A stretch of 64,000 nucleotides of DNA. It comes from Limnochordaceae bacterium. Its GTDB lineage: Bacteria; Bacillota; Limnochordia; Limnochordales; Geochordaceae. Of this stretch, positions 19,824 to 28,718 are shown one piece after another; positions within the stretch are counted from its first letter, which is position 1; every line of letters starts with the position of its first letter. Both the position numbers and the translations under genes were made by a program. Location: positions 124,001 to 188,000 of the forward strand of contig JADBKR010000002.1 of NCBI GenBank assembly GCA_014896295.1. The letters run 5' to 3'. The notes beneath the pieces are model-generated. The model did no database searches. It was not told where the DNA came from and worked only from the letters and a program-made list of their open reading frames with translations.

Positions 19824-21305
19824 TTACGGCTGGCCCGCCGGCGGCCCCTCCTGCCCGATGCGGGCCAGCGCCTCCCGCGCCTTGGCGAAATCCGGCCGCA
19901 GCGCGAGCGCCTGCCCGAACAGCCGGCGTGCCTCGTCCACGCGTTGCATCTGCAGGTGGACCATGCCCAGATGATAGAGGATCTCGGCCTGAGCCTGGGG
20001 GTCCTCCCCGGAGGCGGCAACGGCTCTCTCCAGTTGCTGGCGGGCCTCGTCGAGACGGCGCATCTGGAAGAGGACCCACCCGTACGTATCCAGCACCGAA
20101 GCGTCCGGTTGCTCCCCGGACAGCTCCATCGCACGCTGGGCGAGCTTGAGCGCCTCCGGCAGGTTGACCTGGAACTCCGCGTAGGCGTACGCGAGGTTGT
20201 TGTACCCGATGGGCGAGTCGGGTGAGAGCTGGATGACCTGGTCGAACTCGCTGGCCGCGGTGAGCCAGTCGCCCGTCTCCATGGCCGCGTTGCCGAGGCG
20301 GTTGTGCGCGTCGATGTTGTAAGGGTCGATGCGCACGAGCTCGCGAAAACGCGCGAGCGCTTCCTCGTACCTGCCCGCCGCCGCCAGGCCCCGGCCCTCC
20401 TCGGTGAGCGCCGCGATGCGCTCCAGCGTCGACGTGTCCGGCCGGGCGACGCTACCGGCCTCCGTCCCCAGCCTGGCCGACGAGAAGCGGACCCGGTGGC
20501 TCGCGCTCGAGGCCGGCGACGACGAGCGCTCCGATACCACCACCGCTTCTCCGATCCACCAGCGGCCCGACGGGAGCCGCACCAGCACCAGCTTGCCCCC
20601 GGGGCCGAGCGCAGGCGCCTCGTACTCGATGGCGCTGCGCGCCGCTCCCGTATCGAAGCGGACGGCCTTGACGATGGTCTGGGGGGACTGGCCCGGCGAA
20701 ACCGTCGACGCCTGCAGGATGAGCCCTGTCTCGAGGTCGACCACGAGCTCGGCGCGGCGCCCCGTGCTCCCCTCGACGAGGGTGGCGCGCATCGCCGGGC
20801 GGCCTACCGTCTTGACCTCACCCGACAGCTCCAGCCGGGAACCCTCCGGAAGGGGACGGAAGACGGCGAAGAAGAGGCGGAGCGCCTCGAGGAACGGGAA
20901 GCCCTGGTAGTCGTACGCGACCTTGGGCCCGGGCCCCTGGACGTCGAGCTGCACCAGGTTGCGCCACGCAGTCCCCGAGGCGAGGCCACTGCTGTGCCCG
21001 TCGTCGGCCGGCCGCCAGGAGAAGACGTCGGGAGGGAAACCGGTCAGCTCGAAAGTGGCGGCCGACCTGCCCTGTGCGCCGCCCGAGCCGCCGGTGCTCT
21101 CCACGGAGACCTGCATCACGAAGCGGTCGGGCCAGCTCATGGCGTCGGCCATGCGCAACGCCAGCGTACCCGGGCCTACGGGCCGGGCCGGCGTCTGGGC
21201 CGGGGCGGCCCGCCCCGCCCCGGCCGATACGACCAGGGCTCCGATCATCACCACGGCCCGGAGAAGCACCCCGAGCACCGATCCCTCGGCCCTGTTGGCC
21301 CGCAT
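19824..21305 (-). CDS. Secreted TPR-repeat protein
   Basis: A 493-aa protein with a signal peptide (basic start, then VLLRAVVMIGALVVSAGAGRAA). A beta-rich region of about 250 residues resembles outer-membrane lipoprotein-sorting/sigma-factor-regulatory folds (MQVSVESTGG, VYDLETGLIL-like strands). Four or five TPRs follow (AAAGRYEEALARFRELVRIDP and similar, about residues 310-490). The ATG at 21305 has AGGGGG upstream. An ATG at 21386 would overlap rnhC. It probably works outside the membrane as a scaffold; the function is unknown. Confidence 0.75.
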   Translation of the reverse strand: MRANRAEGSVLGVLLRAVVMIGALVVSAGAGRAAPAQTPARPVGPGTLALRMADAMSWPDRFVMQVSVESTGGSGGAQGRSAATFELTGFPPDVFSWRPADDGHSSGLASGTAWRNLVQLDVQGPGPKVAYDYQGFPFLEALRLFFAVFRPLPEGSRLELSGEVKTVGRPAMRATLVEGSTGRRAELVVDLETGLILQASTVSPGQSPQTIVKAVRFDTGAARSAIEYEAPALGPGGKLVLVRLPSGRWWIGEAVVVSERSSSPASSASHRVRFSSARLGTEAGSVARPDTSTLERIAALTEEGRGLAAAGRYEEALARFRELVRIDPYNIDAHNRLGNAAMETGDWLTAASEFDQVIQLSPDSPIGYNNLAYAYAEFQVNLPEALKLAQRAMELSGEQPDASVLDTYGWVLFQMRRLDEARQQLERAVAASGEDPQAQAEILYHLGMVHLQMQRVDEARRLFGQALALRPDFAKAREALARIGQEGPPAGQP

Positions 21306-21342
21306 CCCGTGCTGCCCCCTGCCACCGGCGCGCGTCTGTTCG

Positions 21343-22065
21343 CTACCCGGCTCCCTCTTCGGTATGGTGTATCGGGGCTCCTGCATCGCCTGCCACCCTC
21401 CCGGTGGTCGCGAAATGGAGCTTCGCCACGCTGCCCAAGAGCTCGACCCCGCCGCGCTCCACCAGCTCCCGGGCCACGGGTTCCACGTGGGTGGCCCCTT
21501 TGGGGAGCTTCACGCCCACCTGCTGGGAAAGTCGTTCCAGTTCTTCCAGGAAGCGGGCCCGCGCCAGGATGGAGGCGGCCGCCACCGCCAGGTCGGCTTC
21601 GGCCCTCGGCGCCTGTCGCAGCTCCACCGCGGTGCCCCGCCGCATCAGCGCGCCGGCCAGCCGGCGGGGATCCGAGGCGAACTGGTCGGCGATCACCAGG
21701 CCCACCGGGGCTCGGGCCAGCAGGTTCTCGAGGGCCCGCGCATGGGCCCAGGCGAGGAGGCGGTTGACGTTGCGTATGCGGGCGTAGAGCTCGTTGTACC
21801 GGGCGGGCCCGATGACGACGACCTCGTGCGGCACCATCCCCGCGAGCTCGGCGGCCAGGCGCAGGCAGCTCCCGTCGGAGACCCGCTTGGAGTCCCTGAC
21901 GCCCATCCGCGCCAGTTGCCGTTCGACGGCGCCGTTGAGCACGGCCACCGCGGCAGCCACGAGCGGGCCGAAGTAGTCGCCCTTGCCTGACTCGTCGAGC
22001 CCGATGCGCGGCGTGAAGAGGGCCTCTCGCTCTCCCTGCCGGCCGCCCGGCGAGCGCGTCGTCAC
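21343..22065 (-). CDS. rnhC: Ribonuclease HIII
   Basis: This enzyme degrades RNA in RNA:DNA hybrids. The motif IGLDESGKGDYFGPL (residues 22-36) with the DEsGkGDyfGP signature separates RNase HIII from HII. VRDSKRVSD and the later acidic residues in EADLAVAAAS are present. The N-terminal TBP-like substrate-binding domain of classical RNase HIII is absent: the protein is only 240 aa, against about 300 in Bacillus. The GTG at 22065 overlaps the deoC stop by four bases. The missing domain makes a substrate range different from Bacillus possible. Confidence 0.88.
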   Translation of the reverse strand: MTTRSPGGRQGEREALFTPRIGLDESGKGDYFGPLVAAAVAVLNGAVERQLARMGVRDSKRVSDGSCLRLAAELAGMVPHEVVVIGPARYNELYARIRNVNRLLAWAHARALENLLARAPVGLVIADQFASDPRRLAGALMRRGTAVELRQAPRAEADLAVAAASILARARFLEELERLSQQVGVKLPKGATHVEPVARELVERGGVELLGSVAKLHFATTGRVAGDAGAPIHHTEEGAG

Positions 22066-22754
22066 CGCAGCCCTCGCATCTCGCGGAGGATGGCGACACC
22101 GCTGCTGGTCCCGATCCGGGTCGCGCCGGCCTCCACCATCTGCAACGCAGCTTCGGCCGTGCGGATCCCCCCGGACGCCTTGACTCCGGCCCGTCCGGCC
22201 ACCGCTTCGGCCAGCAGCCGCACGTCGTCCACCGTGGCGCCGCCCGGCCCGAAGCCCGTGGACGTCTTGACGAAGTGCGCCCCCTCTTGCACGGCCACCA
22301 GGGCCGCCCGGCGCTTCCACTCCGCCGACGGCAGGAGGCCCGTCTCCAGGATGACCTTGAGGATCACGTCGCCGCCGATGGCCCGGGCCACCGCCCGGAT
22401 CGCCTCGGCGTACCCGCCCTCGTCCCCGGCGAGCAAGAGCCCTGCCGGGGCCACCATGTCGACTTCCCGCGCCCCCGCCGCCACCGCCTCGACCGCCTCG
22501 ACCACCCGGGTGAGCACCGTGGTGGCCCCGAGCGGAAAGCCGACGACCACCGCGACCTTGACCGGGTGGCCCTCGAGCGCCCGCACCGCCCGGCGGACGT
22601 AGAGCGGGTTGACGCAGACGGCCCCGAACCCCCACTCCACCGCCTCCCGGCAGAGGCGTTCCACGTCCTCCGGGCGGGCCTCGGGCTTCAGCAAAGTGTG
22701 GTCGATCATGCGGGCCATGGCTTCCGGCGTTACCTCACGAGCCAACGGTGACAT
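22062..22754 (-). CDS. deoC: Deoxyribose-phosphate aldolase
   Basis: This enzyme cleaves 2-deoxyribose 5-phosphate to glyceraldehyde 3-phosphate and acetaldehyde. The TIM barrel shows IDHTLLKPEA at the N-terminus, GFPLGATT, the Schiff-base lysine region VILKVILETG, and the C-terminal FVKTSTGFGPGGAT and VKASGGIR. The start at 22754 (MSPLAREV) is preferred over 22817, which lies inside the neighbouring transporter gene. The 230-aa length is typical. It overlaps the DMT transporter gene by 20 bases. Confidence 0.96.
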   Translation of the reverse strand: MSPLAREVTPEAMARMIDHTLLKPEARPEDVERLCREAVEWGFGAVCVNPLYVRRAVRALEGHPVKVAVVVGFPLGATTVLTRVVEAVEAVAAGAREVDMVAPAGLLLAGDEGGYAEAIRAVARAIGGDVILKVILETGLLPSAEWKRRAALVAVQEGAHFVKTSTGFGPGGATVDDVRLLAEAVAGRAGVKASGGIRTAEAALQMVEAGATRIGTSSGVAILREMRGLR

Positions 22755-23721
22755 CTCCTGCCTGCACCTCCCCCGGCGCGCCCAGGCGGGAGCGCCTGGT
22801 GAACAGGTAAATCCCACCCAGGATCATCGCCGCGCCCACCCAGTGCAGCGCCGATGGCCACTCACCGAACAGGGCCAGCGCCAGGACCGACGCCCCCACG
22901 GGCTCTCCCAGCACGGCCGTGGCCACGACCGAGGCCCCCAGCTGTCCCACCACGGCGTTGAGAGCCGAATGCCCGATCAGGGTGGGCACGGCGGCGATAC
23001 CGGCTCCCAGCCACATCTCCCGCGCGGGCCACCCCGCCACGGGCACGCCCAGCACCCAGGCCACCCCCAGCAGGGTGGCAGCCCCGGCGCCGTAGACGAC
23101 GCCCAGGTATTCGAGCAGCGGTACGTGCGGCCTCAGGCGCTGTCCCACCAGCAGGTACACGCTCACCAGCACGGCGGCCGCCAGGGCCAGGGCGTCCCCG
23201 GCCAGGCTGTGCGACGACCACATCGCTTCGGCGGGCTGCGGCCCCAGGCGTCCCGGCGCCAGGGCGTCGGCGCCGGCAACGGCCGCGCTCCCCGCCAGGG
23301 CCACGCCGAGAGCCGCCGCCTGGCCGCGGCCGATCCGCTCCCGCCACAACAGCCACGCCAGCAGCACCACCCAGAGCGGCTGGGTGGTGACCAGCACCGT
23401 CGAGCTCAGGACCGAGGTCATGCCGAGGGAGGCGAACCAGATGGACCAGTGGGCAGCCAGGCTGACGCCCGCCAGGGCGGCCCACCTCCACCATCCCCGG
23501 GGCGGCGGGCTTGCGCCGGACGAGGAGCGTGCGCCCCGCCCCAGGAGCTTCCGGCCTCCCAGCACCAACCCCAGCGCGGCGGCGGCGAAGGCGAGACGGT
23601 AAAAGGCCAGCACCACCGGCGGCAGCTCCGAGAGGCGCACCCAGATGGCCGCCGACGAGACCGCGGCCACCCCCACCGCCAGCAAAGGGTAGGCCCGGCG
23701 ATCGGAAGCGTCCCCGGTCAT
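22735..23721 (-). CDS. DMT-superfamily (EamA) transporter
   Basis: A 328-aa membrane protein with about ten hydrophobic segments in two homologous halves, each with an EamA domain. The end of each half carries the typical pattern (PLWVVLLAWLLWRE and LFGEWPSALHWVGAAMILGGIYL). Members export amino acids or other metabolites; the substrate cannot be told. The start overlaps the preceding peptidase gene in an ATGA, and the end overlaps deoC. The C-terminal tail after residue 310 is cytoplasmic and nonconserved. Confidence 0.88.
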   Translation of the reverse strand: MTGDASDRRAYPLLAVGVAAVSSAAIWVRLSELPPVVLAFYRLAFAAAALGLVLGGRKLLGRGARSSSGASPPPRGWWRWAALAGVSLAAHWSIWFASLGMTSVLSSTVLVTTQPLWVVLLAWLLWRERIGRGQAAALGVALAGSAAVAGADALAPGRLGPQPAEAMWSSHSLAGDALALAAAVLVSVYLLVGQRLRPHVPLLEYLGVVYGAGAATLLGVAWVLGVPVAGWPAREMWLGAGIAAVPTLIGHSALNAVVGQLGASVVATAVLGEPVGASVLALALFGEWPSALHWVGAAMILGGIYLFTRRSRLGAPGEVQAGDVTVGS

Positions 23722-25091
23722 GGCCGGACTGCGCCGTCTTCGGCGGAAGGCCTCTCGGGCCCTGGCCCCGAACCGCCGTTCCCGCTCCGGGCGGGCAAGA
23801 CGACGGAGACCGCCAGGCGCGACGGATGGACGTGCTCCCGGAAGATGCCGGTGACCTCCTCGTGGTCGAGCTCCTGGAGCACCTCGAGGTAGACCTGGGG
23901 AGTCACCCCACGAAAGTGCAGGTTGACGAGCGCGTTGGCCACCATCTCGGGGCTGTCCATGGAGGCGACGAAGTCGCCGATCTCCTTGCGCCGCAGCCTT
24001 TCGAAGGCGTCCCGGTCGATGCCCTCGTCCACCGCCCTATCCAGGATGGCCCGCAACCGGGCCTCGAGGGCGTCCGGGTCGGGCGTCTCGCCGCCCATGA
24101 CGGTGTGGGCGAACCGGGTGTCGCTCACGTAGCGGGCCGAGAACGCGTCGTCGATGAGGCCCGATTCGTACAGCTCGGTAAAGGCCTGCGACGCCCTCCC
24201 CAGCACCGCGTCGAGCGCCAGCGAGATGGCCAGGTCGCGGCGCACCAGCTCCCGGCCGTAGTACCGCCGGGGCACGTCCTTGATCCCCAGGGCGAGGCGC
24301 GGCCTCGAAACCGGCAGCTGCGCCTCGATCCGTACCTGGCGGACGCCGTCCGGCTCCTGGGGGTCGAACCGGCGCACCACCTGGCCGTCGTCCCCAGGAG
24401 GTACGCGCTCGGCGGCGAGGCGGGCCACGGCATCGGGGTCCACCTCGCCGGCCACGGCGAGCACCGCGTTGGACGGGCGGTAGAAGGTGGAATGGCACAG
24501 GTAGAGGTCGGGTACCCCGATGCGTCGGATCGACTCCACCGTCCCGCCGATCTCCTCCCGCACCGGGTGGACGTGGTACAGGGCCCGCATGAGGTCGATG
24601 AGCAGCACCCGGGTCGGGTCGTCCTCGTACATGCGCAGCTCCTGCTCGATGATCCCCTGCTCCTTGCGCACCGAGGCCTCGCTGAAGTAGGGCTCCTGCA
24701 CGAAGCGCAACAGCAGGTCGAGGGACTCCTCGAAGTGCTCGACGGTCGAGAACAGGTACGCCGTCAGCGTATAGGAGGTGTACGCGTTGGCCGACGCGCC
24801 GAGGCGGGCGAAGTCGGCGAAGACGTCCCCCTTCTCCTTCTCGAAGAGCTTGTGCTCCAGGAAGTGGGCGATGCCCTCCGGCACGTCGACCGGCGCGTCT
24901 TTCCCCGGCGGCGTGAACCGGCTGTCGATGGAACCGTAGCGCACCGCGAACACCGCGTACCGCTGCCGGAAATGGGGCTTCGGCACGGTAAGGACGACGA
25001 ACCCCGAGTCGAAGCGGGCCACGTGGAGCCGATCGCCCACGAGGTCCCGCACGCGCTGCTCAGCGAGCCGCACTCCCGGACTGCCCCGCAT
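23718..25091 (-). CDS. M16 family zinc metallopeptidase (YfmH-like)
   Basis: A 457-aa pitrilysin-family protein. The inverted zinc motif HFLEH (HxxEH) is near residue 77 in EGIAHFLEHKLFE, with the distal glutamate in the following helix region (EQELRMYEDDP). It pairs with the adjacent gene, as in the Bacillus YfmF/YfmH couple of active and inactive halves. It starts 32 bases inside the end of that gene, with GGAGGGAG upstream. The substrate is unknown; processed peptides are likely. Location is presumably cytoplasmic, since there is no signal peptide. Confidence 0.92.
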   Translation of the reverse strand: MRGSPGVRLAEQRVRDLVGDRLHVARFDSGFVVLTVPKPHFRQRYAVFAVRYGSIDSRFTPPGKDAPVDVPEGIAHFLEHKLFEKEKGDVFADFARLGASANAYTSYTLTAYLFSTVEHFEESLDLLLRFVQEPYFSEASVRKEQGIIEQELRMYEDDPTRVLLIDLMRALYHVHPVREEIGGTVESIRRIGVPDLYLCHSTFYRPSNAVLAVAGEVDPDAVARLAAERVPPGDDGQVVRRFDPQEPDGVRQVRIEAQLPVSRPRLALGIKDVPRRYYGRELVRRDLAISLALDAVLGRASQAFTELYESGLIDDAFSARYVSDTRFAHTVMGGETPDPDALEARLRAILDRAVDEGIDRDAFERLRRKEIGDFVASMDSPEMVANALVNLHFRGVTPQVYLEVLQELDHEEVTGIFREHVHPSRLAVSVVLPARSGNGGSGPGPERPSAEDGAVRP

Positions 25092-26484
25092 CGTGCCGGC
25101 TCCCTCCTTCCGCCATCGCGGCCTGCTCGGCCGCCTGGTCCAGAGCCTGGCGGCCCGTCAGGAAGTAAAAGGTGTCGGGCGTGACGGTCGTCGCGACCTC
25201 CACGATCTCCTCGCGCCCGGTGCGGCGCACGTCCTCGATGAGCTCCGAGAAGGGGCGCTGGCGGCCCATGAGCAGGCCGTCGAGGTAGTGATCCGTGAGC
25301 GCCCCGGGATCGTCCTCGCTCGTCCGCCACCGCCGCACCAACGCCCGCCGGGTCGCCTCCAGCTCCTCGTCGGAGATCTCGCCGGCCGCCATGGCCGCCA
25401 GCTGCTGCTCGATGATGGCCATCGCTCGCTCCCGGTGCCTGGGGTCGATGCCGGCGCTCACGACCAGCGCCCCCACGCTCGAGTCGACGCGGCTGTACGC
25501 GAAGTAGGCGAGCGAGTGCCGCTCCCTCACGTGGATGAACAGCTTGGAGTGAGGAAAGCCGCCCAGCACCCCGTTGTAGGCCACCAGCGCCGGGTATCGC
25601 GGCGAGTCGAACAGCACCGGCGTGCGGTATCCCAGGGCCAGGACGGCCTGTTTGACCTCTTCGGTCTCCGTCACGCTGCGCACGCCCCGGCCGTCCGGAC
25701 GGCCAGCCCCTCCCGCCGCAGGCTCCCGGCTCCCGCCGTGGCCCTCCTCGAACCCCGCTGTCCCTCGCAGGGGCACCCCCAGGTCGTGCAGCACCTTCTC
25801 GGCGAGCTCGGCCACGGTGTCCGCCGGCAGGCTCGACACGACGACGAGGTCGAGCGGGCGCGCCAGCACCCGTTCGCGGTAGTGGCGGTACAGCGTGGCC
25901 GGATCGAGGCGGGGCAGGTCCTCCAGCCGCCCGAGGCGGTGCAGCGCCTCGGGCGTGCCGGCGAACATCTCCTCGAACAGCCGGAAAACGGCGTACTGTC
26001 GCTTATTGTTGATGATCCCCTCGATCCGCCGACGCAGGATGTCCCGCTCCTGGAGGACGTACTCCGGCACGAAGCTCTCGCTCTGCGTCGCCGGGTCGAG
26101 CAGGGTCTCGAACATGATCCCGAGCAGCCCTTCCAGCTGCCGGCTCCCTTTGCCCTCCCCCGGCAAATAGGCGTCGGCGACGGTCTCGCCGCGCACCTCC
26201 ACGGTCTGGGTGCGCCCCACCTTGCCGACGTCCACGCTCAACCTGGCGCCGTACATCCCCTCGAGACGACGGGTGATGGCCTGGAGGGTGGGCAGCGTGC
26301 GGGTACCCCTGCGAAGCACGAACGGCACCAGCGCGTTGGCCGTGACGTCCTGGACACGGAGCGGAAGCGGCACGACCAGCCGGGCGCTTTCGACCTTGAA
26401 CTTGCGCGTGGTCAGCACGTGCACCGAGACGCCCGCGACCCGCCGCGTCTCGAACCACCGGCTCTCCCCGTCCTGCCCGGTCAT
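25060..26484 (-). CDS. M16 family peptidase-like protein lacking the zinc motif (YfmF-like)
   Basis: A 474-aa M16 homologue. Where an active member has HxxEH it has VLRRGTRTLP, so it should not bind zinc. It would form the noncatalytic half of a heterodimer with the YfmH-like protein encoded next. Conserved features include LEGMYGARLSVDVGKVG near residue 70 and LFIHVRERHSLAYFAYS in the second half. The ATG at 26484 follows GGAGG; an ATG at 26505 has no ribosome site. A terminator for the upstream helicase gene lies just before it. Confidence 0.88.
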   Translation of the reverse strand: MTGQDGESRWFETRRVAGVSVHVLTTRKFKVESARLVVPLPLRVQDVTANALVPFVLRRGTRTLPTLQAITRRLEGMYGARLSVDVGKVGRTQTVEVRGETVADAYLPGEGKGSRQLEGLLGIMFETLLDPATQSESFVPEYVLQERDILRRRIEGIINNKRQYAVFRLFEEMFAGTPEALHRLGRLEDLPRLDPATLYRHYRERVLARPLDLVVVSSLPADTVAELAEKVLHDLGVPLRGTAGFEEGHGGSREPAAGGAGRPDGRGVRSVTETEEVKQAVLALGYRTPVLFDSPRYPALVAYNGVLGGFPHSKLFIHVRERHSLAYFAYSRVDSSVGALVVSAGIDPRHRERAMAIIEQQLAAMAAGEISDEELEATRRALVRRWRTSEDDPGALTDHYLDGLLMGRQRPFSELIEDVRRTGREEIVEVATTVTPDTFYFLTGRQALDQAAEQAAMAEGGSRHDAGQSGSAAR

Positions 26485-26507
26485 GACCGCGCCACCGTCC
26501 TCCATGG

Positions 26508-26561
26508 AAAAAGCGTGCCGGCCTCCGGGCCGGCACCGCCTGGGAGCCGTAGCTCCCAGGC
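26508..26561 (-). terminator. Tandem hairpins; terminator after the helicase gene
   Basis: Read on the minus strand, a perfect 10-bp stem with a 4-base loop (26561-26538) is followed by a 9-bp stem with a 4-base loop (26536-26515). The second runs into TTTTT at 26512-26508. The second hairpin with its T-run is a standard intrinsic terminator. The first has no T-run. Confidence 0.85.
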
Positions 26562-26601
26562 TCCATTCTGTTTCGTCGCACCCCGGGTGATACCTTCCCA
26601 C

Positions 26602-28713
26602 CTACAAGACCACGGCTACCTCGTCCCGGTCGGCGGCCCGGATCGCCTCCGCCACCGCCGCTTCGAGGAAGGGATCGCCCTCGGCCGCCGTCCGGATCTG
26701 GCGCAACAGGTCGATGCCCCGCCGCACGGCGAAGACGAAGTCGCCCTCGTCCACGGCGCCCAGCTTGAGGCACTCGTCCAGCCCCTTGCCGTGAACCCAG
26801 GCCGCCACCGCGTTCATGAGGTGGGGCGCGAAACGCACCGTAGTATAGCCCAGGTGGCGCAGTTCCGCGTGGGAGATCGCCCGCATCGCCTGGTGCACCG
26901 GTCCGAGGGCGAAGGGCAGCTGGGCCGGCACGAACTCGCTGCGTCGAGGCTCGTAGTCGACCGCCACTGCCAGCGCCAGGAGCTCGGCCGGCCCCAACGA
27001 CCGCAGGAAGCCGTCTGCCAGGAGTTCGGTGACGAGGAGCTCCTGCACGTGGATGTGACAGGCCATCTCCCCCCGAGAGGTGAGCTCCCGCCCTCGCAGG
27101 TAGTCGAGCGCCTCCAGCACCCGGGTGCGCCGGCGGAAGTTTTGCTCGAACTGCTCCGGTCCCGGATAGGACTCGAGCTCCTTGCGCAGCCTCTCGAGGG
27201 CCCGGCGAGCCTTGCGCTGGGCCTTGCCAGGAGGCCTGCCGTCCTGGCTTTCGGCCCGGCGGGCGAGCTTGGCCATCTCCGACTCGAGGCGCTGGCGAGC
27301 CCGGCCCGCCTGGAAAGCCGCGAAGTTGCGCCGCAGCACGGCTTCCGCCTCGCCGGGGCGGGGGAACCGGCGCAGCAGGTTGAGGACCGTGTTGTACGAG
27401 AGCGTGAACTGGCTGCGCAGCGGCTCGACGTCGGCCTCGTCCAGGCTGGGCAGGGCATCGATGGAAAGGTCGTTGAGGTCGACCGCCGCATAGACGTACC
27501 CTCGCTCGTCGATGCCGCGCCGGCCGGCCCGACCCGCCATCTGGAAGTACTCCCGGTTGCTCAGGGGGCGGTACTGGACCCCGTCGTACTTCTGCAGGGC
27601 GCCGAAGAAGACGGTGCGGCAAGGGAAGTTGACCCCCACCGCGAAGGTCTCGGTGCAGAAGAGCACCCGGATGAGCCTGCGCTCGAAGAGTTCCTCGACG
27701 ACGTCCTTGATGGCCGGCAGGAGCCCTGCGTGGTGAAACCCGATGCCCCGTTCCCAGAGGCCGAAATAGGCCTGCGCCCTTGCCACGGCGCTGTCGGGAT
27801 AGGGCCGGAGCGTCTCGTCGATGACGCGGCGGACCTCTTGCCTGTCCTGCGCGGACAGGTAGTCCTCCACCCTGGCGAGCTCGTGGGCGTAGTACTCCGT
27901 GAGCCGCCGGCTGAAGAAGAAGAAGAGCGCCGGCAGCCGATCGGGCCCGGCTCGCTGCAACAGCTCCAGCGGCTCCACCGGCGGGTAGTGCAGCCGGGGC
28001 CCGTGCCCGTTCATCCGCCGCCCTGCGGGCCAGTAGCCGCCCCGGGCCTCCAGCTTGCGGGCGTGGCGCTCCAGCCGCTCCCGGGTGCACAGCCCCAGGG
28101 TCGGCTCGAACAGATGATGCTCCAGGGGCACGGCACGCTCGAAGGACGTCACGACGTGAACGTGGCGTCCCTGCACCGTCTCGAGCCACTCGGCCAGCTC
28201 CTGCGCGTTGGGGATGGTGGCCGAAAGCCCCAGGAACTGCACGTCGGAGGGAAGGAAGAGCAGGCTCTCCTCCCACACCGACCCCCGCTCGGGGTCGTCG
28301 ATGTAGTGGATCTCGTCGAAGATGACCCAGCGCACGCCTGCGAGCCGGTGGCTCTCCAGGTGCAAGAGGTTGCGGAAGACCTCGGTGGTCATGATGGTGA
28401 CGGGCGCGTCCGGGTTGATGACGACGTCGCCCGTCAGGATGCCGACCGCCTCCGGCCCCAGCAGGCGCTTGAACTCCTTGAACTTCTGGTTGGACAGCGC
28501 TTTGATGGGGGCCGTGTAGACGACCCGGTGGCCCTGCGCGTGCGAACGCTCGATGAGGTAGTCCGCCACGAGCGTCTTGCCGGTGCCCGTGGGGGCCACC
28601 ACCAGGGTGGACCACCCGGCCTCGACGGCGGCCACGGCCTCCTGCTGGAACGGATCCAGCTGGAACCCCCGGTAGGTGGCAGGGGCCTGCTGGATGAGCG
28701 ACGTGCGGTCCAC
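26602..28713 (-). CDS. Ski2-like DEAD/DEAH-box RNA helicase
   Basis: A 703-aa superfamily 2 helicase. Visible are Q-motif region FQLDPFQQEAV, Walker A APTGTGKT near residue 40, motif II DEIH near 130, motif III SATIPN, motif VI QMAGRAGRRG near 410, and a C-terminal DSHCT-like region. This is the Mtr4/Ski2 family arrangement, which unwinds structured RNA for 3' decay. The GTG at 28713 lies five bases after the upstream stop with GGAGG nearby. There is no ATG before the Q-motif. The role in bacteria is poorly known. Confidence 0.88.
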   Translation of the reverse strand: MDRTSLIQQAPATYRGFQLDPFQQEAVAAVEAGWSTLVVAPTGTGKTLVADYLIERSHAQGHRVVYTAPIKALSNQKFKEFKRLLGPEAVGILTGDVVINPDAPVTIMTTEVFRNLLHLESHRLAGVRWVIFDEIHYIDDPERGSVWEESLLFLPSDVQFLGLSATIPNAQELAEWLETVQGRHVHVVTSFERAVPLEHHLFEPTLGLCTRERLERHARKLEARGGYWPAGRRMNGHGPRLHYPPVEPLELLQRAGPDRLPALFFFFSRRLTEYYAHELARVEDYLSAQDRQEVRRVIDETLRPYPDSAVARAQAYFGLWERGIGFHHAGLLPAIKDVVEELFERRLIRVLFCTETFAVGVNFPCRTVFFGALQKYDGVQYRPLSNREYFQMAGRAGRRGIDERGYVYAAVDLNDLSIDALPSLDEADVEPLRSQFTLSYNTVLNLLRRFPRPGEAEAVLRRNFAAFQAGRARQRLESEMAKLARRAESQDGRPPGKAQRKARRALERLRKELESYPGPEQFEQNFRRRTRVLEALDYLRGRELTSRGEMACHIHVQELLVTELLADGFLRSLGPAELLALAVAVDYEPRRSEFVPAQLPFALGPVHQAMRAISHAELRHLGYTTVRFAPHLMNAVAAWVHGKGLDECLKLGAVDEGDFVFAVRRGIDLLRQIRTAAEGDPFLEAAVAEAIRAADRDEVAVVL

Positions 28714-28718
28714 GACCT

